DNA of 60,924 bases, from assembly GCA_903789665.1 (NCBI GenBank), contig CAIFEX010000021.1:1-60924 (forward strand). Direction: 5' to 3'. Source of the stretch: an uncultured Clostridium sp. Lineage in GTDB: Bacteria > Bacillota > Clostridia > Clostridiales > Clostridiaceae. This document shows, piece after piece, positions 53,378-60,924 of this stretch. Both the position numbers and the translations under genes were made by a program. The notes beneath the pieces are model-generated. The model saw nothing but the letters and a program-made list of their open reading frames with translations, did no database searches and was not told the origin of the DNA. Positions within the stretch are counted from its first letter, which is position 1. Each line of letters opens with the position of its first letter.

Positions 53378-54376
53378 GTGAACATTGGAGATTTGGATAA
53401 AAAACTTAGAGAAATGAGCCCCAGTGAAAAAAAGTTGAGGAAATTGTCAAAATATAAGAAAGATAAAAATTATAGCAAGAGGCTTGAGGGCTATTTTTCA
53501 AATGAAACCGGGGATAACAGCTGGGTGATAAACAACTCTAAGCTCATGAAGAAATCTGAGGATATCTCTATTCATAAGCATGACCGGTTTACTAGGTTTG
53601 ATAAGCACAAGCATGACTATCTTGAATTGGTGTTTGTTTATTCTGGGAGCATAAGGCAGATTGTTGATGATAAATCTATTGAAATGAAAAAAGGTGAAAT
53701 TCTGATTATGGATATGAATGTAGAGCACAGCATTGAAGAATCAGTAGAAAATGATATAGCTATAAATGTATTGATAAAAAAAGAATTTTTCGACTGGGTA
53801 TTTATGAATCAGATTGCAGACAATGATTTAATGTCAAATTTTATTGTCAAATCATTGTATGAAAAGGATAAATTTAAGCGCTTTTTATATTTTAAGACTT
53901 CAGACAATAAAAAAGTATGGGATTTTATGATCAACATATTGATGGAATATTACGATAATAAAACTGGTATGAAAACCGCCATAAGGGCATACATGATACT
54001 GTTGTTTAATGAATTATTGAGAGACTATAACAGATATTTGCCTAATAACATAATTTATAAAATAGATTCAAGTGCAACGGTAGAAATTATGAAGTATATA
54101 GGAAACGATTATAGGAACATAGTGCTTAAAGATTTAGCCGAGCATTTTAATTATAGTACCGACTATATGGGTAAGTTGGTTAAAAAGATTACAGGGAAAA
54201 CGTTTAATGAACTTCGTAGGAATATAAGAATGCGGCGTGCCAAGTATTTGCTTAAAAATTCAAATATGTCTATATCCGATGTTATTTCAAGGGTTGGATA
54301 TTCCAATTTAAGCTATTTTTATAAGCAGTTTAGAGAGGATACAGGTATTACTCCAGATGAATATAGAAAAATTTAA
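53378..54376 (+). CDS. AraC-family regulator with cupin sensor, probable rhamnose activator
   Basis: About 332 residues, with a GTG start at 53378 and AAAGGTG upstream. A cupin domain (HKHDYLELVFVYSGSIRQIV, ILIMDMNVEHSIEE) is followed by a helical linker and a C-terminal AraC helix-turn-helix pair (NIVLKDLAEHFNYSTDYMGK, ISDVISRVGYSNLSYFYKQF). It is the last gene of the rha cluster and probably responds to rhamnose. Confidence 0.88.
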   Translation: MNIGDLDKKLREMSPSEKKLRKLSKYKKDKNYSKRLEGYFSNETGDNSWVINNSKLMKKSEDISIHKHDRFTRFDKHKHDYLELVFVYSGSIRQIVDDKSIEMKKGEILIMDMNVEHSIEESVENDIAINVLIKKEFFDWVFMNQIADNDLMSNFIVKSLYEKDKFKRFLYFKTSDNKKVWDFMINILMEYYDNKTGMKTAIRAYMILLFNELLRDYNRYLPNNIIYKIDSSATVEIMKYIGNDYRNIVLKDLAEHFNYSTDYMGKLVKKITGKTFNELRRNIRMRRAKYLLKNSNMSISDVISRVGYSNLSYFYKQFREDTGITPDEYRKI

Positions 54377-54639
54377 ATCCATGGCTTTTACTTTTGAATT
54401 TGTTGAAAATTATCTTTAAGTATAGTAATATGTTAATATAAAAAGTCTGTAAATGTTTACTCGAGCTAGTATATTAACGGGTGAAATATGTGGATGCGGC
54501 TTCTAAAATTCAAAAGGGAATAGAAATGTAAAAGTGAATCTACTGACATATTGGCATATATGAAGCTAATAGAAATCAACCTAAAAATTTAAAGCAGAAT
54601 CTTAAATTTTCACAGTTGAGGGTAGAGGAGAATTATAAA
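54377..54639. other. Gap before the response regulator
   Basis: I see no gene or clear hairpin in this AT-rich stretch. Confidence 0.5.
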
Positions 54640-55653
54640 ATGTGTAGGATACTACTTGCTGATGATGAATATTTGGAGATAGAAGTTTTAAAATCTATTA
54701 TAAGTAAAGAGATGGGAGAAAATAGCGTTGTTGGTGAAGCACGTAATGGTAAACAGGTTATTGAAATGAATGAGACTTTAAACCCTGACATAATATTTAT
54801 GGATATAAAGATGCCTGTAATGAATGGACTTGAAGTTGCACAGATGATAAAAGAGAAGGACAAGAATAAGCCAATTGTTCTTATAAGTGCCTATGGTGAT
54901 TTTGAATATACCCAAAAAGCTATAAGGGTAAAAGTTGATGACTATTTGCTAAAACCTGTAAGACCTGAAAAGATAATTCAGCTGCTTAGAAAGTTTATAA
55001 GTAGTGATAAGAAGTATTTTGCCTGTAAGTATAAGTTTAAACTTTTGGAGAATATTAAGGAGTTTAGATATAGGCAGGCAAAGATAATACTGCTTAAAAT
55101 AATAAAATGCATTGAATATTTTAGTATGGACGATGTCAATGGATACTGTATCAAGTTGGCAAGACAGATGACAAATTTAGCAGGTGAAATGTTTGGGGAT
55201 GTTTATTTTAGGAGAGCTCCCATCTGTGATTTTAAAACATTTATAAACATAGAGGATATCAAAAATTATTTGATGGGTATACTGGATGGGATATTTGATA
55301 TAATAATTGACAACAAATTTTTTTTGTACGGAAATGAAATGAAGTTTGTATTGAATTTTGTAGAAAAGAACTTTAAAAGTAACATTACATTAAAAGATGC
55401 TGCTGCCTATGTAAATTTGAGCGTAAGTTATCTGAGTAAATTGTTCAAAAAAAGTATAGGTATGAATTTCAATGAATATCTTACCAGCCGCAGGATAGAA
55501 GAAGCAAAAATTATTTTAAGTGATAGAAGAGTAAGTATAAACAATTTGGCATTTAACGTAGGGTATAATGAACCCAATTATTTTTGCAGGGTCTTTAAAA
55601 GAAAAGAGGGAATAACGCCTTCTGAATACAGAAAAAAATTAAATAAAAAATAA
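54640..55653 (+). CDS. Response regulator with AraC-type output, orphan
   Basis: The 337-residue protein starts at ATG 54640, with GTAGAGGAG upstream. It has a receiver (LLADDEYLEIEVL, Asp55 in FMDIKMPVMNGLEVA, Lys in YLLKPVRPEKI), a middle helical region of about 110 residues, and an AraC pair (NITLKDAAAYVNLSVSYLSK, INNLAFNVGYNEPNYFCRVF). No kinase gene adjoins it. Such regulators often accompany glycyl-radical microcompartment loci, so control of the downstream diol genes is likely but inferred. Confidence 0.88.
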   Translation: MCRILLADDEYLEIEVLKSIISKEMGENSVVGEARNGKQVIEMNETLNPDIIFMDIKMPVMNGLEVAQMIKEKDKNKPIVLISAYGDFEYTQKAIRVKVDDYLLKPVRPEKIIQLLRKFISSDKKYFACKYKFKLLENIKEFRYRQAKIILLKIIKCIEYFSMDDVNGYCIKLARQMTNLAGEMFGDVYFRRAPICDFKTFINIEDIKNYLMGILDGIFDIIIDNKFFLYGNEMKFVLNFVEKNFKSNITLKDAAAYVNLSVSYLSKLFKKSIGMNFNEYLTSRRIEEAKIILSDRRVSINNLAFNVGYNEPNYFCRVFKRKEGITPSEYRKKLNKK

Positions 55654-55657
55654 AATT

Positions 55658-55703
55658 AAATGACATGGGATTCTGAATATTTTGGAAGCCCATGTCATTT
55701 TTT
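55658..55703 (+). terminator. Terminator after the response regulator gene
   Basis: AAATGACATGGG pairs with CCCATGTCATTT, followed by T residues. Confidence 0.85.
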
Positions 55704-55841
55704 GCAATATCAATATAGTCATAGGATAAAAATTTATCTAAAGAGGACAAAAAAATATTAAAAGAAATATAGTTGTACTGATATGATAATAAGTGTAGTG
55801 AAATTTAATTTATCTGTATATTCAGATGGGAGGAAAAAGTA

Positions 55842-58397
55842 ATGGATGCTTTAAATAGGGGGTTTAGCAAACCGACAAAGAGAGTAGAAATGCTGAAGGA
55901 ACAAATACTGTCATCAGTTCCTTGTATTGAAGTGGAAAGAGCTGTTTTGGTTACTCAGTCTTACAAAGAAACTGAAGGTGAACCAATAATAATTCGAAGA
56001 GCTAAGGCACTGGAGAAAATCTTAAATGAAATTCCCATAGTTATTAGAAAAGGTGAACTTATAGTTGGAAGTATAACTAAGAATCCAAGATCATCTCAGA
56101 TTTATCCGGAATTTTCAAACAAGTGGTTGAAAGACGAATTTGACACTCTTGGAAAAAGGAAAGGTGATTCATTTCAAATTTCGGAAGAAGTAAAGTCTAA
56201 ATTGACAGATATATTTGAATATTGGGATGGTAAGACCACCAATGAACTGGCTACTTCTTATATGCCTGAAGAAACTATTGATGCTATGAATGCAAATGTA
56301 TTCACCGTTGGAAATTATTATTTCAACGGGATAGGACATGTTTCCGTGGATTATGGTAAGATATTAGCCAATGGTTTTAACGGTGTCATAGAGGAAGTGA
56401 AGACAGCTGCTGAGAATGCAGATAAAAACGATCCTGATTATTTGAAGAAAAGGGAATTTTGGAAAGCCGTTATCATTTCCTGTAGAGCTGTGATAAATTA
56501 TGCCGAAAGGTATTCAGAACTTGCTCAAAGATTAGCGGATGGATGTCAGGATTCCGTTAGAAAAAATGAATTATTGAATATTGCAAAAATATGCAAGAAG
56601 GTTCCGGCAGATGGTGCAAGTACATTTTATGAGGCATGTCAGTCATTTTGGTTTGTAGATGAAATAATAAATATAGAATCCAATGGTCACTCAGTTTCTC
56701 CAGGACGTTTTGATCAGTATATGTATCCTTATTATAAAAATGATGTAGCAGTTACAAAACAAAATGCCCAGGAGCTGATAGATTGTCTGTGGGTTAAATT
56801 GAGTGATATAAATAAAGTCCGTGATAAAGTTTCCACAGAAGCATTTGGCGGATATCCCATGTTTCAAAATCTTATTGTAGGAGGTCAGACTCCAGAAGGT
56901 GAAGATGCCACTAATGAAATATCCTATATGGCTATAGAAGCTACTGCTGAGGTAAGACTTACTTCACCTTCGTTTTCGGTTAGGATATGGTCAAAAACTC
57001 CAGATGAATTTTTGCTCAGAGCTTGTGAATTGAGCAGAGAGGGACTTGGCATGCCGGCTTATTATAATGACGAAGTTATTGTGCCTGCCCTGGTAAATAG
57101 AGGATTGACATTGGAAGATGCCAGAGATTATGGAATAATAGGCTGTGTTGAACCGCAAAAGGGCGGCAAGACAGATGGATGGCATGATGCGGCATTTTTC
57201 AATTTGGCAAGAGTACTTGAACTAACCATAAACAACGGCAGAGACAACATGAACGGTGGAAAACAACTGGGACCAAAAACAGGAGAATTTGTATCCTTTA
57301 GAAATTTTAAGGAATTTATGGAAGCTTTTAAGAAACAGATGAAGTATTTTGTACACCAATTAGTTAATGCAGATAATTGCGTAGATCTTGCCCATGCGGA
57401 AAGAGCACCTCTTCCATATTTGTCCTGTATGGTTGATGATTGCATAGCAAGAGGAAAGTCTGTACAAGAAGGGGGAGCACATTATAATTTCACAGGGCCT
57501 CAGGGAGTTGGAAATGCGAATATAGGTGATTCACTGGAAGTTATCAAAAAGGCGGTTTTTGAGGACAGGGCTGTTACGCTTGCACAGTTGAAAGAGGCAC
57601 TTGATGCGAATTTTGAGGGTAAAGGTACTTGCAGTATTAATAGTAGTAATAATGTAGATGACGAAAATTCGGAATATAATCTGGTTATGTCTATAGTAAA
57701 CAGGGTTTTGTATGAGAGAGGCCAAATTTCAAAAGAACAATTGGAAGATAAGTTGCAAAATACTGATAAGTTTCCAGCTGCTAGTAAAGACAAAATGGAA
57801 GATCTCAGACAGATGCTCATGCACAGAGTGCCTAAATTTGGGAATGATATAGATGAAGTTGACGAATTGGCAAGGCAGGGAGCACGTATATATTGCAAAG
57901 AAGTGGAAAAATATACAAACCCAAGAGGAGGAAAATTCCAGGCAGGGCTTTATCCTGCATCCATAAATGTATTTATGGGGACTCATGTAGGGGCAACTCC
58001 TGACGGAAGAAAGGCACATGAACCACTTGCAGATGGTGTATCTCCAGTTAGGGGAATGGATACAAACGGTCCAACTGCAGCTGTAAATTCTGTAGCAAAG
58101 CTTGATCATTTTATAGCATCGAATGGGACTCTTCTTAACCAGAAATTTAACCCTAATTCTCTTAAAGGGGATACGGGATTGAAAAACCTGGCATCTCTTA
58201 TAAGAAGCTATTTTGACCAGAAGGGAATGCATGTACAATTTAATGTAGTGGACAGGCAAACACTTGTAAATGCAAAGAAGCATCCGGAACAGTATAGAGA
58301 TTTGGTAATACGTGTAGCCGGATACAGTGCTCAATTTATATCCCTTGATCCTGCAGTACAGGATGATATTATCGAAAGAACTGAGCAGAGTTTCTAA
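55842..58397 (+). CDS. Glycyl-radical 1,2-propanediol dehydratase (B12-independent)
   Basis: The 851-residue enzyme belongs to the PFL-like glycyl-radical family. The thiyl Cys435 and general-base Glu437 lie in YGIIGCVEPQKGGKTDGWHD. The glycyl radical site is Gly827 in VIRVAGYSAQF near the C-terminus. The N-terminal RVEMLKEQILSSVPCIEVER and RKGELIVGSITKNPR segments and the CVEP active site match glycerol/diol dehydratases; the length fits the propanediol type. It should convert 1,2-propanediol to propionaldehyde. GGGAGG precedes the ATG. The activase and shell genes that follow place it in a microcompartment. Confidence 0.92.
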   Translation: MDALNRGFSKPTKRVEMLKEQILSSVPCIEVERAVLVTQSYKETEGEPIIIRRAKALEKILNEIPIVIRKGELIVGSITKNPRSSQIYPEFSNKWLKDEFDTLGKRKGDSFQISEEVKSKLTDIFEYWDGKTTNELATSYMPEETIDAMNANVFTVGNYYFNGIGHVSVDYGKILANGFNGVIEEVKTAAENADKNDPDYLKKREFWKAVIISCRAVINYAERYSELAQRLADGCQDSVRKNELLNIAKICKKVPADGASTFYEACQSFWFVDEIINIESNGHSVSPGRFDQYMYPYYKNDVAVTKQNAQELIDCLWVKLSDINKVRDKVSTEAFGGYPMFQNLIVGGQTPEGEDATNEISYMAIEATAEVRLTSPSFSVRIWSKTPDEFLLRACELSREGLGMPAYYNDEVIVPALVNRGLTLEDARDYGIIGCVEPQKGGKTDGWHDAAFFNLARVLELTINNGRDNMNGGKQLGPKTGEFVSFRNFKEFMEAFKKQMKYFVHQLVNADNCVDLAHAERAPLPYLSCMVDDCIARGKSVQEGGAHYNFTGPQGVGNANIGDSLEVIKKAVFEDRAVTLAQLKEALDANFEGKGTCSINSSNNVDDENSEYNLVMSIVNRVLYERGQISKEQLEDKLQNTDKFPAASKDKMEDLRQMLMHRVPKFGNDIDEVDELARQGARIYCKEVEKYTNPRGGKFQAGLYPASINVFMGTHVGATPDGRKAHEPLADGVSPVRGMDTNGPTAAVNSVAKLDHFIASNGTLLNQKFNPNSLKGDTGLKNLASLIRSYFDQKGMHVQFNVVDRQTLVNAKKHPEQYRDLVIRVAGYSAQFISLDPAVQDDIIERTEQSF

Positions 58398-58455
58398 AAT
58401 TTAAAAATGCAGATATTTGCAGAAGGCTGTACTCTGAAACAAGGTGGTAAATAGA

Positions 58456-59382
58456 ATGAAAAATGTGATCAATTATGGTGAAAAGGGAGTAGTTTTCAAT
58501 ATACAAAGATTTTCTGTAAATGATGGACCAGGAATAAGAACCATAGTATTTTTAAAAGGATGTCCTTTACGCTGTAAATGGTGCAGTAATCCGGAATCCC
58601 AGTCCTATAGTAGAGAATTGATGTTTAACTCCAAGAATTGTATTGAATGCGGCAAGTGTAAGAGAGTGTGTAAACGTGGTGCTATTGATTATAGTTCACC
58701 TTATAGGGTTGACAGGAATAAGTGCGTGAATTGTGGTAATTGTGCGAAAGTATGTTATCCGGGGGCACTTGTAATGTCAGGTGAAGAAAAAACAGTTAGG
58801 GAAGTAGTTAGTGAATTAAAAAAAGATAGCATTCAGTTTAGAAGATCCGGTGGAGGCGTGACTCTTTCAGGAGGTGATCCACTTACCCAACCTGAATTTT
58901 CTCTAGAACTTTTAAAGGCATGTAAAAGTATGGGATGGAGTACGGCTGTGGAAACCGAGGCGTATGTTCCTGCGGATACAATTGAGAGTGTCATACCCTG
59001 GGTTGATGTTGTGCTTTTGGATATAAAAAATATTGATACGGATAAGTATTTACGGTATACAGGTGTAAACAACGATATAATATTGAAAAATGCAAAGAGG
59101 ATATCCGAACTTGGAGTCAGGACTATTATCAGAGTCCCTGTTATTCCAAAGTTTAATGGCGATGAGAAAAGCATAGGTAAGATAGCTGAATTTACGAGAT
59201 CTCTAGGTACTGTAGATGAGTTACATCTTTTACCATATCATAAACTTGGAGTGAATAAATATAAGTGCCTGGGAAGAAAATATGAATTGGAAAATATGGA
59301 AACTCTCGATAGAGAGTATATGGAAAAATTTAAAAAGATAGTGGAAAGTTATGGATTGAAGTGTAATGTTGGAGCTCGTTAA
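58456..59382 (+). CDS. Glycyl-radical enzyme activating enzyme (radical SAM)
   Basis: The 308-residue protein has the radical-SAM CxxxCxxC at Cys36/40/43 (GCPLRCKWCSNPE) and two inserted ferredoxin-like motifs, CIECGKCKRVC and CVNCGNCAKVC. Then come SGGDP, and VVLLDIKNIDTDKYLRYTGV, typical of GRE activases. It generates the Gly827 radical of the neighbouring dehydratase using SAM and reduced flavodoxin or ferredoxin. ATG 58456 has AAGGTGG upstream, 12 bases away. Confidence 0.95.
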   Translation: MKNVINYGEKGVVFNIQRFSVNDGPGIRTIVFLKGCPLRCKWCSNPESQSYSRELMFNSKNCIECGKCKRVCKRGAIDYSSPYRVDRNKCVNCGNCAKVCYPGALVMSGEEKTVREVVSELKKDSIQFRRSGGGVTLSGGDPLTQPEFSLELLKACKSMGWSTAVETEAYVPADTIESVIPWVDVVLLDIKNIDTDKYLRYTGVNNDIILKNAKRISELGVRTIIRVPVIPKFNGDEKSIGKIAEFTRSLGTVDELHLLPYHKLGVNKYKCLGRKYELENMETLDREYMEKFKKIVESYGLKCNVGAR

Positions 59383-59409
59383 CCTAAATAAAAATAAGGA
59401 GTGATTATA

Positions 59410-59697
59410 ATGCATGATGCATTGGGAATGATAGAAACAAGAGGGCTGGTAGGAGCAATAGAGGCCGCAGATGCCATGGTAAAGGCAGCAAATGTAGTTC
59501 TCATAGGATATGAAAAGATTGGTGCAGGGCTTGTAACTGTAATGGTGAGAGGTGATGTTGGAGCTGTGAAGGCAGCTACTGATGCCGGAGCGGTTTCAGC
59601 CAAAAGAGTAGGGGAAGTTGTTTCAATACATGTTATTCCAAGACCTCACGCAGATGTTGAAAAAATACTTCCTAAGATTCCAGAGATTTCAAAATAA
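59410..59697 (+). CDS. Microcompartment hexameric shell protein (BMC-H), copy 1
   Basis: The 95-residue single-BMC-domain protein reads [20 protein letters not shown], then [20 protein letters not shown] and [20 protein letters not shown]. It is of PduA/EutM type and forms the flat hexagonal facets with a small central pore. ATG 59410 follows AAGGAGTG. A nearly identical copy lies at 60583. Confidence 0.95.
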   Translation: MHDALGMIETRGLVGAIEAADAMVKAANVVLIGYEKIGAGLVTVMVRGDVGAVKAATDAGAVSAKRVGEVVSIHVIPRPHADVEKILPKIPEISK

Positions 59698-59718
59698 TTT
59701 GATCAGAGGTAGATATAA

Positions 59719-60549
59719 ATGGATGATAAATTAGTAGAAAAGATTTTAAAAGAAGTTAGAAAGGAAATAGAGAAAAATGATACTGGTATGGTACCTTCCA
59801 AACCTTCCAGTAAGAATATTAAAAAAGAGGAGGTAAATGCAATGAACACACCATCGCCGATAACTGAATTTGTTGGGACGGCAAACTATGGAGACACAGT
59901 GGGACTCGTAATTGCCAATGTAGATAGTATGCTCCATGAAAAAATGGGCATTGACAAAAAATATCGCTCTATAGGAATTATAAGCGACAGGACAGGGGCT
60001 GGTCCACAGATAATGGCTGCGGATGAAGCTGTAAAAGCTACTAATACAGAAATTGTAAGCATTGAACTTCCAAGAGATACCAAAGGTGGAGCAGGTCATG
60101 GTGCCTTGATCATATTTGCATCGGAGGATGTATCGGATTCCAGAAGGGCAGTTGAAGTTGCACTTAGAGATACAAACAGGACTTTTGGAGATGTGTATGG
60201 ATTTGATGCAGGCCACGTGGAACTTCACTACACTGCCAGGGCAAGTTATGCACTTAACAAGGCATTTGGTGCTCCAATAGGAAAATCCTTTGGTATAGTA
60301 GTGGGAGCTCCGGCAGGACTTGGAGTTGTAATGGCAGATAAGGCACTTAAGACTGCAAACGTGGATTTGGTAAGTTATGCAAGCCCGGGAAATGGAGGGA
60401 CTTCATTTACAAATGAGGTTATCATAACTATAACTGGAGATTCAGGGGCTGTAAGACAGTCTGTAATTGCTGCCAGGGAAGTTGGACTGTCCATAGCAAA
60501 ATCCATGGGACAAAATCCCGTATCCACTACGGGTAAGCCGTATATTTAA
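59719..60549 (+). CDS. Microcompartment trimeric shell protein, PduB-type (tandem BMC)
   Basis: The 276-residue protein has two BMC domains (about 60-150 and 165-260), with SIGIISDRTGAGPQIMAADE and SFGIVVGAPAGLGVVMADKA. The N-terminal extension MDDKLVEKILKEVRKEIEK is an amphipathic helix resembling PduB's core-binding extension. A second ribosome site, GAGGAGGT at 59827, sits 7 bases before an in-frame ATG at 59842, which would give a shorter form of 235 residues, like PduB' in Salmonella. Confidence 0.92.
   Translation: MDDKLVEKILKEVRKEIEKNDTGMVPSKPSSKNIKKEEVNAMNTPSPITEFVGTANYGDTVGLVIANVDSMLHEKMGIDKKYRSIGIISDRTGAGPQIMAADEAVKATNTEIVSIELPRDTKGGAGHGALIIFASEDVSDSRRAVEVALRDTNRTFGDVYGFDAGHVELHYTARASYALNKAFGAPIGKSFGIVVGAPAGLGVVMADKALKTANVDLVSYASPGNGGTSFTNEVIITITGDSGAVRQSVIAAREVGLSIAKSMGQNPVSTTGKPYI
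59827..59844 (+). promoter_or_regulatory. Internal ribosome site and start for the short PduB form
   Basis: GAGGAGGT followed after 7 bases by ATG in the frame of the shell protein, codon 42. It is a stronger site than the one at the full-length start. Confidence 0.65.
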
Positions 60550-60582
60550 TATGGAAATTTATTTTTTTAAGGAGTGATTATA

Positions 60583-60861
60583 ATGCATGATGCGTTGGGA
60601 ATGATAGAAACAAGAGGGCTGGTAGGAGCAATAGAGGCTGCAGATGCCATGGTAAAGGCAGCAAATGTGGTTCTCATAGGATATGAAAAGATTGGTGCAG
60701 GGCTTGTAACTGTAATGGTGAGAGGTGATGTTGGAGCTGTGAAGGCAGCTACTGACGCCGGAGCAGCTTCGGCCAGAAGAATAGGGGAAGTTGTCTCAAT
60801 ACACGTTATTCCAAGGCCTCACGCAGATGTTGAAAAAATATTGCCCAAAATTTCAGAATAG
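60583..60861 (+). CDS. Microcompartment hexameric shell protein (BMC-H), copy 2
   Basis: The 92-residue PduA-type protein is almost identical to the one at 59410, differing mainly at AVSAKRV versus AASARRI and in a shorter tail (KISE against KIPEISK). The upstream ribosome site AAGGAGTG and about 280 bases of coding DNA are also nearly the same, showing recent duplication or conversion. Confidence 0.95.
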   Translation: MHDALGMIETRGLVGAIEAADAMVKAANVVLIGYEKIGAGLVTVMVRGDVGAVKAATDAGAASARRIGEVVSIHVIPRPHADVEKILPKISE

Positions 60862-60890
60862 CTGCTTTTTTTAACAAGGGAGGGATTTTT

Positions 60891-60924
60891 ATGAGTGGAA
60901 AGGCCCTTGGTATTATAGAAACTG
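60891..60924 (+). CDS. Third BMC-H shell protein, cut by the window edge
   Basis: AAGGGAGGG precedes ATG 60891. The visible start MSGKALGIIET is the BMC-domain N-terminus. It is less like the two preceding copies, so a different shell subunit is expected. Confidence 0.8.
   Translation, partial: MSGKALGIIET

Overview
The window looks like a low-G+C Firmicute chromosome, most likely a Clostridium-type acetogen. This rests on AT-rich codon use, GGAGG-type ribosome binding sites, many TTG/GTG starts, clostridial riboswitches, a methanol:corrinoid methyltransferase set and glycyl-radical metabolism. I had no database, so species, percent identities to outside proteins and novelty are not established; family names come from motifs I can see.

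Region 1 (1-19 kb) mixes intact accessory genes with many decayed ones. It holds a QueT/HxlR chimera, an IS66 scrap, a twice-frameshifted gene, oleate hydratase, a truncated GrpB-like gene, an ICMT-like methyltransferase and a NarL-type two-component system. A strong Fur box then precedes an AraC regulator and two ABC half-transporters of the YbtPQ/IrtAB type. Next come a TPP riboswitch with ThiT, remnants of TenA and an SRPBCC protein, a methyltransferase, a glycosyltransferase and two TnpB remnants.

Region 2 (19-30.4 kb) carries pantothenate genes (a PanG-type reductase, panB, panC), an MFS transporter and a methanol-utilisation locus. That locus has a pterin methyltransferase, a second corrinoid protein on the opposite strand, the corrinoid activase RACo, mtaC, mtaB and an AraC regulator with a PocR-like sensor. 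The two corrinoid genes share a 157-bp inverted block with only 3 differences, on either side of RACo.

Region 3 (30.4-47.8 kb) holds a deleted P-type ATPase, a lipoprotein, a MarR/MATE pair with tandem operators, a flavoprotein, KptA next to an N-formylglutamate amidohydrolase-like gene, a repeat-bearing membrane protein, YitT, an APC permease and a ferredoxin-nitroreductase. It continues with an OmpR-type two-component system, a ZTP-riboswitch-controlled AICAR transformylase and an EpiFEG/MutFEG-like ABC transporter. The same 8-mer direct repeat at 11-bp period lies upstream of both the two-component system and the ABC operon.

Region 4 (47.8 kb to the end) is an L-rhamnose system: rhaB, rhaA, rhaD, rhaM, an MFS transporter and an AraC regulator. 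An orphan AraC-type response regulator follows, then a B12-independent glycyl-radical propanediol dehydratase with its activase, and the first shell genes of a bacterial microcompartment that runs off the right edge. Together they should turn rhamnose into DHAP plus lactaldehyde, then 1,2-propanediol, then propionaldehyde inside the compartment.
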